The notes under the pieces are model-generated. The model was given only the letters and a program-made list of their open reading frames with translations. It ran no database searches and was not told the DNA's origin. Below, in pieces: positions 1 through 12,518 of a stretch of 64,000 nt of DNA. The first letter of the stretch is position 1. Each line of letters starts with the position of its first letter. The position numbers and the translations under genes are program-made. The stretch is from Blasia pusilla (Eukaryota; Marchantiophyta; Marchantiopsida; Blasiales), in contig CM114273.1 of assembly GCA_050084515.1 (NCBI GenBank), positions 33,666,001-33,730,000 on the forward strand, given 5' to 3'.

Positions 1-400
1 TGTACATCCGACGACGCTAGTATTGGGAGACGATCGACGTCCGTATGTGGACGGATGAGACTCGGAGCGAGACTGGCGCGACGATCGGTGTGACGATATC
101 CGGTCTTCTTTTGCAGTCGCGACTCTCGTTTGTCGGCGTCACGCTGGGCGATCTCTCCCGTCCTCTTCTTTTTCTCCTTACGAACTGCACTGAAAAGATA
201 ACAGCCGGTACAAATACAAGTCGAGCCTCATTGGCTCACTCCTCGAGCACTGGTCGTCCGATCAAACGATCGGACCCTTCAAAAGAGAGGGATTTTCTTT
301 CTTTTCTTGTAAGGCTCTCCCGTCCTCGAGAACGCTTTTCCGGGGGATTTCAAAACTGTTATTTCCATCGGAGAAAAGTGGCGAGCACTCGATAAAGTTG
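1..400. other. GC-rich, CpG-containing left edge, no gene recognised
   Basis: The first 400 bases are richer in G+C and CpG than the next 8 kb and look like the 5' flank of the VPS2 gene near 57600-58990. A plus-strand frame of 116 codons (45-395) is open, but its translation has no motif I know and GC-rich DNA stays open by chance. It may be the edge of a gene-proximal region that continues outside the window. Confidence 0.3.
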
Positions 401-1171
401 AGTTTCAATGGGTATACGTAGGAAATATTCCATATGACTTTCCTTTTATTTTCAAGTTGAGTGAATAGAATAAATATTTTATAAGAGTGAATAGAATATA
501 TAACCATTCTTAAGATATAAATACTTCTCACCAGATTTTTTAGAAAATTTATGGCGAATTCATTTTGTGGAGAAGACTTTCCGATGGCGGCGTGATGATG
601 ATGTGAGTCCAAATGGGAAATAGTCATGTGGCAAACCACATATCTTAGAAGATTGTTCCCATTCCATGGTCCGTTCGTATTGTGGTTGCTTGAGAGATTC
701 AAACATGTACAAGTGGGACAAGAGAGGGGGCTTCTTGAAGTCGGAGAAATAGATAATAGATGAGTAATAGAGCATGCACCAAAGAGGAGATCTCAAGAGA
801 ATTGGAGCAAAACTAACCATTTACACGCTTTTAATGCCTACTTGTAGAAAGTTCTTACAAGTTCTAACTTCATGTTCCCAATTGAAATTTCTCAATGCGA
901 GAGGAGTTGTCACATAGATTGCAAACACAATATCAAGACCAAAGTGTTGCTCGATATTAAGACCAAAGCTTCAATTCTCTACTTTGGTAGATCCTCTCAC
1001 ACTTGCTTAATGAAAAACATTGCAAAATCATGATATGCTTCAAATTTTTCCATTATTAATGATTTTTGCAAGATTTCCCATTGTCATATATTCTCCGACT
1101 CTCTATGAATCAAAGAGTTATGTGTATATAGTTCACATAGTTCACATAGTGTTGATTAGCCAAGGATTTTG
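401..1171. other. AT-rich DNA, nothing recognised
   Basis: Only short chance frames occur here and I see no protein motif or RNA gene. Near 1128-1150 the words atagttcacatagttcacatag form a small local duplication. A 24-base word at 1104-1127 recurs in the same orientation at 5518-5541, on the far side of the fold-back element. Confidence 0.5.
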
Positions 1172-1180
1172 TTATGATAA

Positions 1181-1658
1181 ATCTCTTTATAATCTAACAT
1201 GAAATGGGTTCATAATAACCATCTTATAAACAAAATCATATGTCAATATTTTCACTTATTTATTATTATTTTTATGTCGTTAAATTATGCTACACACATC
1301 TTAGAGGGGGATGGAAAATTATGAAATCTTCATTATGATTTATTATTTAAGAAAATTGTAATATGAATTTCTTATATTTATATTTGGTATAATTTTGGAT
1401 ATGATGTATATATGAAAATTTTCAAGTCTACCGAATTATAAATAAAATATAATTTACAATAGCTTGCAAGCCTAAAAATTATTATTATTATCTTGAAATA
1501 TTTTAACCTAGTTAAAAATTGGGAAAAAAAGAAATTTTTTTAAAAGTGTTGCCTCTTATAGATTAAAATTCTTGTAAAAATGGTAAATTTTAGGTTTATT
1601 TATAACTAAATTAAAAACGTTTTTAGGTACTAACTTTCTTTTGTTACAAACAAGTCCC
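1181..1658 (+). repeat. Left 478-base inverted arm
   Basis: This arm pairs base for base, with few gaps, to 4912-5389 on the other strand. Paired positions sum to 6570 both at the outer end (1201 with 5369) and at the inner end (1626 with 4944), so the arms have kept the same overall length. Mismatches cluster in short patches, for example around 1310-1335 and 1455-1480. Confidence 0.75.
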
Positions 1659-1899
1659 CTATGAACCAACTTAAAATTCCATCATTTTCACTTGGACATT
1701 GGTGCTTTTTATTTCATCCTTTCTTCCCTTTTCTAGTCTTTGTACCCTAAACTGTTCTCCTTCTAATAGTCATGCATCACATATTTTAGCTTGCAAGAAT
1801 TTGGATGGCAAACTTTGGAGAAGGATGATAAGTTTAGATTGGGAAATTTTAGAGATGGGCCATAAGTTCTATATATATATTCATGCAATTCTTAAAGAG

Positions 1900-3020
1900 G
1901 TAGTTGATTAGTTATGAAGTATTAGTAAGAATGTATGTGCAATGAACATGATGTGAACAAATATCCAATTTCTTGCCATTGCAAATATTTCTCTATCTTG
2001 AGAATATTGATATTATTTTACTCTTAGAGAATATCATGTTAAAAATACTCTTAACTTTAGAAGGCAAGAAACATCTTATCATTCCATTTTGAGAATTAAC
2101 TTCTTTGAGGATATCCTTTTTATATTAAGTAATTACTTGCATTAGTCAAAATTTAGAATAGAAAATATTATTAACCACTTGTGACTTAGTGAGTTATCTT
2201 ATTTCCTCTTATCATATGTAATATGACACATCATGTTTTCCCTTTGAAAAAAGTTTCACTTCATTTAGAAGAGACTTTTCTAATAGAATAATTGTATCTT
2301 CTTTGATTAATCATATAGCTTAAATGATCTATCTTTTTTCATTTTTAGGAATTTATTTTTTCATTTAAAATAGTATAAGAATAGATAAATTTTAAATGAG
2401 AAAGAGACATCTCATCATTTTATTATGAGGTTTGATTAATTTTGGAATTTTGTTTCAAGATTCATCATCCTCAAAAAATATCCTATTATTTTCCATTGGA
2501 AAAGTGTTTCACTTATTTTTAAAAGATATTTTCCTCACATTCTAATCCTTTGTTTCCATGAGAGATCATATGGCATCTTGTATTCCTTATTTTAAAAGAG
2601 CTTTATTTTAAAAAAATATTTCCTCACACAATAATTCCTTTCCTTAATTATCATTATCCATAAGAGTACTTATTTAATGCATTGACTTCTAATTAGCACA
2701 TGCTAATTTGTTTAGTGTGATGAATGTTTTTTATTATTCAAATAAGGAAAATAGTCTTTTCTAGAGAAAAAATCTCAATTCTATATAAAAGAGATGTTTT
2801 ATCATTCTATTACAAGGCTTCATTTATTCTATAATAGTATTTCCATAATAAGTAAACTCTATGCTTAAATTTTAAAATAGATGAGACTATTAAATGTTCC
2901 ATTCATGCATAACCACATATAAATGAGGGACTTATTTTATTTCCTTTCCATGAGAGGCAATATGACAATTTACATTCCCAGTTTGAAAAGAGTTCTATTT
3001 CTTTTAGAAGAGATTTTCTC
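1900..3020. repeat. Degenerate internal repeat units in the fold-back element
   Basis: Three stretches (about 2211-2290, 2484-2590 and 2948-3020) share a loose pattern: a word like catatg.catatgac, then a 'cattttccctttgaaaa.agtttcactt' type block, then an 'agaagagattttctcat' type block. They look like very old tandem or dispersed copies. No coding potential is seen. Confidence 0.3.
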
Positions 3021-3025
3021 ATGTA

Positions 3026-3048
3026 ACAACCACCACCACCACCACCAT
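3026..3048. repeat. (CAC)n microsatellite
   Basis: About six tandem CAC/ACC triplets occur within AT-rich DNA inside the fold-back element. Confidence 0.8.
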
Positions 3049-3123
3049 CCCTTCTTCAATTAAGAGACTAAGTATAGATAGCTTTAATTTTTTTTATGAA
3101 AAGAATTATTTTTGTATGACATT

Positions 3124-3448
3124 TCAACATCAAAGAATTTAAGATTATAATTTTGACATCAAGTAGGAGGAGGAGGAAAAACTTGGGATTTTTCAAATAG
3201 AAATTTAATATTTTGGGAAATTAGTTAATATTTCTAAATCATTTCTCCAATTTCCTTCGACCATAGCAAGTTTTTATTGGTTTGTCTTATGAATCCGAAT
3301 TATCATATTAACCTCCAAAAGGACAAAACTAAAATTTTCAATGCTAAGCGAAGAAAGATTCCATGAAGACTCAAAATCTTAAATTTCTATTTGAGCTTTT
3401 TGTAAAAATATGATGTCAAAATTATAATCTTAAATTCTTTGATGTTGA
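3124..3448. repeat. Inner inverted repeat, 37-base perfect ends
   Basis: 3124-3160 and 3412-3448 are perfect reverse complements over 37 bases. A second weaker match continues inward (about 3190-3215 with 3365-3390, sharing tcaaatagaaattta), leaving a loop of about 140 bases. It has the size of a fold-back MITE. Its axis (3286) lies one base from the axis of the outer 478-base arms (3285). Confidence 0.7.
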
Positions 3449-4911
3449 TAGTGGGCCCAACTTGCTTAATGTTAGAAAAGATCATTTAAAAAACTTTATT
3501 GTGAGACCTTGTTAAACATTATGGTAATCATATTGCACAGATTTATAATACATGAAATATGCATACATGTTGACAACAAAAAAATTACACCTAATCAAGT
3601 TACTTTCTTGTAGTTCATTGCATCAAGTATGACTAATAGACTATCCATAAACAAGCTTAGAGTCTAAAGCCACTAATTTTCTTGGCTCTTAAGAGCCAAA
3701 AAGAGCTTGCAATTGCTTTTGGTTGTGAAGAACCACAATTCTAGTTCTCCATAGCAGAAAATTAGGGCTCTCTAAAGGCGTACAAAATGAGTAAGTGAAA
3801 TATCATTTTGTAGTATATAGAATTGGTTCCATACAAATGGGAAACTATTTTAATTGAATAAGAAAAACATAGACACTAAACAAGTTAAGACATGTCTAAC
3901 GGGACATGGATTATTAAGATAAGTACACTTATTGATAATGGGCGGGAGGGAAAGGAACATGTGGGACAACAAGGAGGGGAAGAATGGAGGTTAAAATAAA
4001 GCAACCATTAAAACAAAATACAAGATGCGAATGATCTCTCATGGAAAAAAAGGTTGGGGAGGTAGATGGAAAATATCTTTTAAAAATATGGACAAGTCCG
4101 TTCATTGGACACATACATTCCCTTTTGAGCAAAAGATCATCTCTCACCATTCAATAATGATAAATGTAGGAAATAGCTTTTAAGTCTCCAATATAGATGT
4201 TCCATCATACAAATGGATTTTGAAACTAAAAACAAAATAAATTTTTTTGTCAACTTGTGAGTTCTCAAATAGAAATCATAATTGGAATATCCTTTTTTTC
4301 TGCTTTGATATTCCCACCTTCCCTAAAGTTAAAAACTCTTTCATGCAAACTGAAGAAATGGCAATTAAAGGAAAACAAGGAAGTGAGAAGGGGATTCTCA
4401 ATCGGATTATGCATAGTACACAACTTAATTCTTCTTAGAATTCCTTGAAACACAATGATTAATTTTTTCATGCTTAGATGGAAAGGTTGAAATATTGTCA
4501 AAGTAAAAAATAACTTGTTCCAAAACATATTGAACAGTTTGGATTTGTATTTTCCAAATGGAAATCCTAAATTCAAGAACTTTATTTCCTACTTTGATTT
4601 TTCCCTTAAAAAATGAACCTATTGGTTTTTCCTTTATTTCATGCACAAGTTCTAACATAATATTTATATATTTCTCCTTAAAGTTGATGGATCTTTCCTG
4701 AAAGATATTCAATTGCAAGTAGATTTTTTTAATTGGTTTGATCAAATTAGAATAAGAAAAAAATGGAAATCTATATCATCATGGGAGAGCGCCTTCTTGG
4801 ATTTTGAAACTAATAAAGATATGAAACTAATAATATCATTAACATCCAAAATATCCATTCTTAAGAAAATACAAGACGTGAATAAAAATAAAGTGGGTAT
4901 ATCCATAGTAA

Positions 4912-5389
4912 GGGACTTGTTTGTAACAAAAGAAAGTTAGTACCTAAAAACGTTTTTAATTTAGTTATAAATAAACTAAAAAGTCCGTTTTTGGAAGGAA
5001 TTTTAATCTATAAGGGCAACACTTTTAAAAAAATTCTTTTTTCCCAATTTTTAACTAGGTTAAAATATTTCAAGATAATCTCATATTTCTTCCTCCCTTC
5101 ACATCCTCTTCCCAAATTATATTTTATTTATAAGTCCGGTCATGTCCAACGGGTTGAAAATTTTCATATATACATCATATCCAAAATTATACCAAATATA
5201 ACCCGGATAAGAAACCATATTACAATTTTCTTAAATAATAAATCATAATGAAGCCTATAAGGTCCCCCTCTAAGATGTGTGTAGCATCGAGGCCATAAAA
5301 ATAATAATAAATAAGTGAAAAATATTGACATGGATTTTGTTTATAAGATGGTTATTATGAACCCATTTCATGTTAGATTATAAAGAGAT
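4912..5389 (-). repeat. Right 478-base inverted arm
   Basis: This is the partner of 1181-1658 in inverted orientation. Outside it, 5390-5540 shows no further match to the left flank except the 24-base direct repeat at 5518-5541. Confidence 0.75.
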
Positions 5390-5395
5390 CATAAT

Positions 5396-8300
5396 GGACT
5401 AAATGTGGTTTCACAACTCTTGCAACCATAACTCAAGGGATATATCTTATAAAGCTTATGGTACTACTCCCATAAAAGGCGAGAACATTTGTTTTTGTCT
5501 AAATTTGAATGGGGAAATATGAATCAAAGAGTTATGTGTATGATATTTTTGCCTTCTTTTTTAGAGATTTATGGTGATATGGTTTGGAAATACTATGTTA
5601 CCAATGGTCTAAAGTCAAAAAAATAATTTAAAGGAAGTATTAACTTTTTTTATATTATAGCGTGTATTTCTTAATGGGAAAATATCTTTGAAAGAATGAT
5701 ATTCATGATATTTTACTTTGTGTTTCAAAGATATACGGTGACATGGTTTAGAAATTCCCAATTATTTCATGTCATACCACTTTAAATGATATGATATGAT
5801 ATAGAAATGTCCAACATCCATAGGACTCCGGCTACTTAGAAATGAAAAGTTCACATCAGATTTGGTTGCATTTAGTTTAGGGTGAAAAAAAATTTTGGGC
5901 TACAAAATGAGATCATTTTGATCTGAGCGGCCATCCATGGTGCCCGACCCTAAGCATTACTTGTTATGGTTCACACCATAAATTCTCAAGGTCCAACATC
6001 TCTATACTACCAAAAAAATAAATTAAAGAATTATATATATATAAAAATAAATCTTCCATTGATAAAAAGTTAAATAGAAAGTGATGTCTCCTAGAAAATC
6101 AAGATGGATAGGTATATAAGAATGATTACAATGATGAATTGATGTTGATAATTATGGATTCTAGTCTCTTAACTTCTTAAGTTCTTACATTCTTAAAAGC
6201 TGCACTTAGTCAATAATAAGGCTACTCAAAGCCTTAATTTCTATTCACCCAGTTATATAGTTATGAGGATTTACTAAGTTATGGTGAATTTTTTTGAAGT
6301 GGATCTGGAAAGAAAGATGAGAACCCCTAAAATAAGATTTGTTTTCCAAATAATATGATTTTTACTTTAATAAATTTAAGTTTAAATTGATTTTTATTAT
6401 ATTAAATAGGACATTCCGCTTATGAATCTTAAACTTAGTCATATGAGCAAGGTTAAGCACCCTTTATTATGTATTTTTACATGGCTTAGAAAAAACCCAA
6501 ACTTAAATCTTCCTTCCCCATTGACTTAATTCTGCACTCATTCCTCGTGGTTTAACCATCATTCTTGGAACTTTAGTCATTTTCATAACTACATAGACCT
6601 ATGGTACGTTAAAAATAGCCTATACTTATTAGATAAGCACCAATATTTTGCCACAATCCTAATATGGTAGGGTATAAATGTTAAAGTAGATAATTTTTTC
6701 TATTTCAATCTAAGACGTGCTAATAGCTTTGCTCTTATTATGTATTGGTCCTCCCATTTATTTCACTCTACATTACTTTCTATGTTTCCTCCACTCTACA
6801 TGTATCAAGAGACACCTTTTACATTTTTTTTAATGGAAGACTTAGTTGTGAATAGATAAGAAAGTATAATTTGTGTCATGCAATTACAAGGGTCATCTTT
6901 TGTAATACCAAAATTTTTATAGATGTTGAATGATTAATATAAGAGTAATTTTGGTTGCAGAAAAAATGGATCAAAGACTTAGGTAAATATCGACAAATAT
7001 AAATTTCAAGTTTCTCGATCCCATTTCCAATGATAGTAAGAGAGGGGGGATTAGAGATGGGGCTTAGGTCCCACGGAAGAGTAGCAAGTGGAAGGGTTGG
7101 GAAAAAATGAACATCAATAATATTTACTTGTAGGTATGAGTGATGGTTTCAAGTTGTTGTATCTCGGTGGCCATGAATACCTTGAGCTTAAAGTAGATGG
7201 AGGAGCCTTGCCCGTGGCACGTCCAACTCCACTCCAATCACTAAACTTCATCATGGTGGTTTGTCTCTTCTTTAAATTTTTTGGAAATGGAAACTCATAT
7301 CTCTTGTATCATACGATTGATTAACTAACACATTTTTTGCACTTTTGATGGTCCTCTATGAGTTTTCTTATGTGCAACATTTGGTTGGAGTATGTTAATC
7401 CTCCACTTTTTTTTTTTGGTTTGGGTTTGCCTATAGTTTTTGACAATGTCGCTCTAAGACTTGGAGAGAATGTTGTGATGGCCACTTAGTGTTTACACTA
7501 ACTCAATATTGATACGACAAAATGACTACTCGAATGATCTCACATGGAGTGACCTAGCATTTTCATTTATCCTCTATGACCCACATGTTCAATATAATAA
7601 TTTAAAAGTCAATTTATATAAAAAATCCTCGATTAAAATGGAGAGGAAATTTTCTTGTCATTCTCCACGGTTTATGGATAATTATTGCTCAAATGGATTT
7701 CAAATTGTTTGGTAAACTTTTTCCCAGAAATTAGAATCTTACCACGTTTCACTCTCCTTTCGGCAACTTTAAGAGATCATGTCAAGTTAAGTGGAAGGCC
7801 AATAGTGGTTATATCTTGTTTTGCATCTTTACGTTGCCAACCCTGAAATTACACGAAAGCAAACCCTAAACACTCCCCTAATTGTTCGTTGTTTGTGAGG
7901 GATGGTAGACCGAATCCATGGAAGGTACGAGTACGTGTCTTCGAAATGGTGCAATACGTTGGGAGTAGTAGAGAGGCGGGTCATGGCAAAGAAAATGTAA
8001 AAAATGGAAAGATCTAGAGGAATAAATAATTGCTGCACTACGCCCACATGCACTTACACATAAAATAAATGAAGGGACGAACAAAGGAGTAGGGCCTGGC
8101 TGGGGCGTCATAAGCATGAGTTAATAATCAGCACGTAGTTCAAGATCTTGTTGCAAGCCATAGAGGGCTTGCAACAATTGAATTTATGTCGAGTCCAAAC
8201 GCCAAGTCCTTTTCCTTCGTTCCACTCGTCTATGGAGGGGAGGGTCTATGGGCAACCCCAAGGAGGCCAGCCAAGGCGAGTTTGTTGAAGTGGTTTACCA

Positions 8301-8440
8301 GCCAATTCTTCAATGGGTGGAGCTGAATGAAAGGGGGCAATTAATTCGTTAACCCCTTCAATGATTGTCGGGCACAATACTACGTGTAAGTGGAAGGATA
8401 GAAGAGGGGAATTGTCTTAAGAAGGAAGAAGATGCATTTC
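5396..8440. other. AT-rich DNA, no gene recognised
   Basis: No open frame exceeds about 80 codons and none has a recognisable motif. Around 8148-8180 a short inverted repeat (ttgttgcaagcc / ggcttgcaacaa, 12-base arms) is visible. G+C rises gradually from about 7800 towards the island that begins near 8440. I see no RNA gene here. Confidence 0.5.
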
Positions 8441-8880
8441 GATAAAAACGAGTGATGGAAAACTCATCGGAAATACAAAAGAGGGGACTCAAGAGTCAAA
8501 ACCTGAAAGCCAGAAAAGGAAGAGGGGGCATTCCCCCTTTAAGAAGAAGGGTAAGAACGGGGGCGACCCTGAGAGGCGTAATTTATTGGCCCTTCCCCCG
8601 AGGACTCGCTAAGGGACGGAGGAGTCCGTCCCTTACTTACGGTGCCGAGAGTTTCAGCGCGAGCCTAACCATCGAGGTGAATAATAATAACAACAATAAT
8701 GATCATAATAAACAGAAAGTGAAGAAACCACTAGTTAAGCCAGGAGCTGGTATTTCGTTCGAAAGAAATTGAATTCGCCGGTAGCACGGGAAGGAATGAA
8801 TGCCATTATGATACGGGAATTTCGCTCGCGCTTCAAGAAGTGCACAGCTCGAAGAAATAACTTCTTTTCCGTCCAGTTCC

Positions 8881-8904
8881 ATCCATGCATGCATATGCAT
8901 GGAT
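8881..8904. promoter_or_regulatory. RY-like CATGCA palindrome
   Basis: Overlapping CATGCA/TGCATG words form an inverted repeat with 10-base arms (atccatgcat / atgcatggat) and a 4-base centre. RY motifs (CATGCA) are bound by plant B3-domain factors of the ABI3/FUS3 group. It lies in the GC island, but no gene start is established next to it, so a regulatory role is only inferred. Confidence 0.3.
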
Positions 8905-9140
8905 GCGTTGCGAGCGAGCGGGCGGGCGGGCGGACGGGGCCCGTGACGTTGGGTGGGAGAGTCTCGGAGAAAGCCCGGTTTCGGGAAAGGCCGGCCGGAG
9001 GTATTGTAGCAAGGAGCCTCATTTATGGATCGAAGACCAAGTGGCTGGCTGACGCCAAATTGACGGCGCCGGGTTTAGTAATGCTCATCTCTTCGGTTAC
9101 TCTCTTCGCGCCTGGCTTCGTGAAGTGAAGCAGGGAGGCC

Positions 9141-9158
9141 GGCAGCAGCAGCAGCAGC
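9141..9158. repeat. (GCA)n microsatellite
   Basis: About five tandem GCA triplets occur in the GC-rich island. Confidence 0.8.
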
Positions 9159-10819
9159 GCTGTTAGCCGGTCAGTCTCCCGGTCACGTGAAGACGAAGTA
9201 CAGGCGTACGGAGTGGCGGTTGACAGAGGCAAAAGGACAATGAGGTAAGAAAGTGACAGCGACAGAAGAGAAGGACAGGCCAAACGTGCCTCTGATTGCG
9301 TGCCCTTTTTCCTCTGGCTGGCGACCGGACCGGGCCCTACCGCCCGGACCCGCGCGACGCCGACCCTTTCTCCGACCTCTAGTTGTTAGCCCGCATGAAG
9401 CACTGCACACGTGGACATTCTCCCCCGGAGACACGTCAGGGATCCGGGGGGATAAAAGGTTTCTGCCCCAGTCGCAGTCGATTGGGGGCGACCAGGGAGG
9501 CCGGGCCAACGCATTTTTAGACAGATGGTCGAATGCCTACGTGGATTTGGTGAGGCGAGTAGAAAAGAAGAGAAAAAAGAAGAACGCATTTCGCGTCGTT
9601 CGCTGACTTGAGTTCCACTCCACCCGGCGAGGAGGACGAAAGCAAGAGACGGGAAGAAGAGTGAAATGAAATGAAAAGAAAAGGAGAGGCGAAAGAGAGC
9701 AGTCACGAGAGGGGCGCAAGGAAGGAGAAAGCGACGGAAGGGCAGAGTGTACAGTGTACGCTTGTGTAGGTGGAGAGGTGGAAGACAAATCGACGAATGG
9801 GCTCGACACTCTCGGAGACTGCGGTATTCAAATAACGTGATAGGACGGCACGTGCAGGAGCGTAATCCGCAATGATTGCGCTAAGTATCCACTTGTCGAT
9901 GTGCCGGTAAGTAGCAAATTCGTTGCCCGCCGGTTTGCCGGTGAGGTTTCCTTCTAAGTAAGTGAGCCGCTCAACTCTTCTCCGCCGCCATCCTTGAGAA
10001 CTCCCTTCAGGCGCGTGGGCACCGTCGATGATAGCTCCCGCTGCCCCTACACGCCGTCGGATAAGACTGTTTTAAATGTGAATTCTCCCTGGTGTAAAAG
10101 GAAGGACCCAATGATTGTGGTGGGGCCCGCTGGCTGGAATGTTTGGGAGTCGAGATTCGAGAGGCGGAGTGGAGTGGGTACGTGGATGCCGATCACTAAC
10201 GTGACTTACTGTAGCGGGAGAGAAGACGTCTTGCGGCTCGTCACCGAGATAGGGAGGGAATCTGGCGGCTGAAAACTCTCTCCGAAGCATGCAAGCGTGG
10301 GGGTCGTCTACACGGAGCGGGGGGTGGTTCGGAGAGAGCAGCATCGTGGACGGCAGTCACTGGGTGTGTGATTGCGGGCGGGGCGGGGGGACCCAGTCGT
10401 CATGGTCCGGGGAGGTGACCGGGAGGGTGATTCTCGGATCAGGTGGACCCGGCCTCATGTCGCAAACCCGGCCCGGGAATAAAATCCACAAAGGCACACC
10501 GACCGCCTCGTCCGTGAGTCGAAGACGTGGGGGAGTCCATTCTCGTGGGGATATCGGAGTCCTTCGGTGTGGGACCTTCGGTATGGAAGCCGGGAATCCT
10601 GACCTGGGAACTGTTACCGGGAGAGGCGGATTTCGGGTCAACGAAGGAGTATCTCCCGCCCTCCCCGGACGGAGGTCCGAGTCGTCTGACTCAGCGTCAC
10701 TGAAGCGAGGGAGGGGCTCCAACAAAAGCGCTTTCCGTGGCCAGCGAACGGACGATGAGATGCGTCCGATGGGATGGCGCCGCCACGAGAACTCTGAAGG
10801 AGGGACGGGGTGTGAACGT

Positions 10820-10840
10820 AAGAAAAGAAAAGAAAAGAAA
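10820..10840. repeat. (AAAAG)n microsatellite
   Basis: Four tandem copies of AGAAA occur in the GC island, at the end of a chance frame. Confidence 0.8.
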
Positions 10841-11133
10841 TCCTCGTCGCGCTGAGTTGTTGTAGTAGAGTAGATGACTAGGGAGTCGTAGCAGGAGCAG
10901 GCTTCACGACAAACGAGAGCCTATTTATGAACATAATTACAGCAGAGACGAAGTCAAGTGCCGAATTATTTTTTAAGGCCATCGTACAAGGCAATTTTAT
11001 AACTTGCGAAGGGCTAGTCCCGAGTACGCAGCAGAGCCGCCAGGAGATCTGAGGCAAGCCGAGGGAGGCTCTCGAGAGAGGAGGAGATGAAGAACGGGCG
11101 GCAATCCCCAGGGTAAGGAAGCGAAGCACAGCC

Positions 11134-11157
11134 GGGCAGGGCAGGGCAGGGCAGGGG
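11134..11157. repeat. (GGGCA)n microsatellite
   Basis: Four to five tandem GGGCA units form a short G-run array in the GC island. Confidence 0.8.
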
Positions 11158-11740
11158 CAGAGATAAGCGATAGACGGGGAGAGAGAAGAGAGAGAAAACG
11201 CGAGCGAAACCCTTGTCGATGGAGCTCCTTCTGTCTGTAGATGGAGACGGAGGAGGCCGATGGAAACTCGGGACCCGATCGTGGCAGGTGGAGACGTACG
11301 GTCGATGAGTGCTGGGTGTGTGGACGAGGACGTAGTGCTCACTCCCTCGAGCGAGCGAGCGAGCGAGGGAGGGCGGAGATGTGTGAGAGCGCTGGAGTCG
11401 AGGACGGGGAGTGCGTGCTTTTGATGCGAGTGACCTGCGCATACGAGAGGAAGAGCAGCTATATGTACCTAATCCGTTGGTCATGTGCGACGATAATAGA
11501 AGTGCTATCTGTCGCCTTGTGCGTGCCATGGCCACGCGACAGCAGGAGTGACAAAAACTAGCCTACTTCTCGTCCCGCTGCTAGAGGAGGAACTTCCGCG
11601 AGGTTCCGGACACGAGATGCAGGCAGGAAAGAAGGGAAGAAATCGTCGGCGAACTCGAGGCGGAAGGGGGAGGGAGGGAGGCCGACGGAGTAGGTGATGA
11701 ATAAAAGCAAGAATCAATCGAAAATGAAAAATCCGATAGG

Positions 11741-11762
11741 CTTCTTCTTCTTCTTCTTCTTT
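11741..11762. repeat. (CTT)n microsatellite
   Basis: Seven tandem CTT triplets occur in the GC island. Confidence 0.85.
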
Positions 11763-12500
11763 CCGTCCTCGTCCTCCCGAGTCCTGAGGGTGACAACGAT
11801 TCAGAGCACTTTTGGGGCGCATCCAGGCGCCTACGTGAGTATCCAATCAAAACAGCGAAAAGCGTCTCCCGAAATATTGGGATCACGTAGATTCTAGAGA
11901 GTACATAGATCTCTCAGTTGTTGCTTCGGCCAGAAAGTTGCGCGACTTTCGTACACCAGAGGCGGAAGGGATTTTAACGCTTCTCTCGCCGTGGAAGAGG
12001 TTTTCCCCCCTCCTCTTCCCGGATGTCCTGGATGGCATCTTTTTTTTTTCCCCTGATGTCAGCGGCAGCTGCAAAGGGCTATAGAGCGAGAGAGCACATA
12101 TGGACGCTGAGAGAAAACGAGGCTACGAGTAACGAGAGCACACAGCCATCGCCGGCTATCTCCCGGGTCATTGGAACCAAAGCCGAGTGCGAGTCCCGCC
12201 GACGCGAGCCTCCGGTCAGTGTGTGGCGTGACGTATTTTCAAGCCAATCTGCTCCCTCACTTTCAGCGTCTTCTTTTCGAGATCCGCAACCCTGGCGGCT
12301 TGGGAAACTCGGGCCGGTAGAGACACAGGTGACATCAGAGGGCGAAACTGAGAGGAGGATGAGGCAAGCATCAGTCCTTGCCATGTTGGGCTGGATTGAG
12401 TCAGGATCAGGTAGGGAGAGCCTTCTGGCAGTTGGACATTGGTCCGGACCGCTGCCATCATGAGGTCTGATCTGACTGCGTGAAAGCATGTGCCCGATTA

Positions 12501-12518
12501 ATGAATGAATGAATGAAT
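12501..12518. repeat. (ATGA)n microsatellite
   Basis: Four tandem ATGA tetramers are followed by a TATCTA-rich stretch up to about 12550. Confidence 0.8.

Larger units (their letters stand above)
1172..5395. mobile_element. Fold-back / long-TIR DNA element (about 4.2 kb, non-coding)
   Basis: Positions 1181-1658 and 4912-5389 are inverted copies of each other, 478 bases each and about 90% identical by eye. TTATG just outside the left arm also has an inverted match after a small offset. The interior has no long reading frame, and the 60-106-codon frames in it look random, so this would be a non-autonomous element. Long terminal inverted repeats are known in Mutator-like and Foldback elements. 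I could not find a convincing target-site duplication, so an old inverted duplication is an alternative. A second inverted repeat lies at its centre. Confidence 0.6.

Noticed and set aside
9255-9280. miR156-like word (gacagaagaga...) in the GC island
   Set aside because: Only the first half resembles miR156, and no complementary arm able to form a precursor hairpin is seen nearby.
10289-10855. 188-codon plus frame ending in a Lys/Arg/Ser tail
   Set aside because: The tail is an AGAAA microsatellite and the rest is Gly/Ser/Arg-rich GC-driven translation. An opposite-strand frame of 122 codons covers the same bases.
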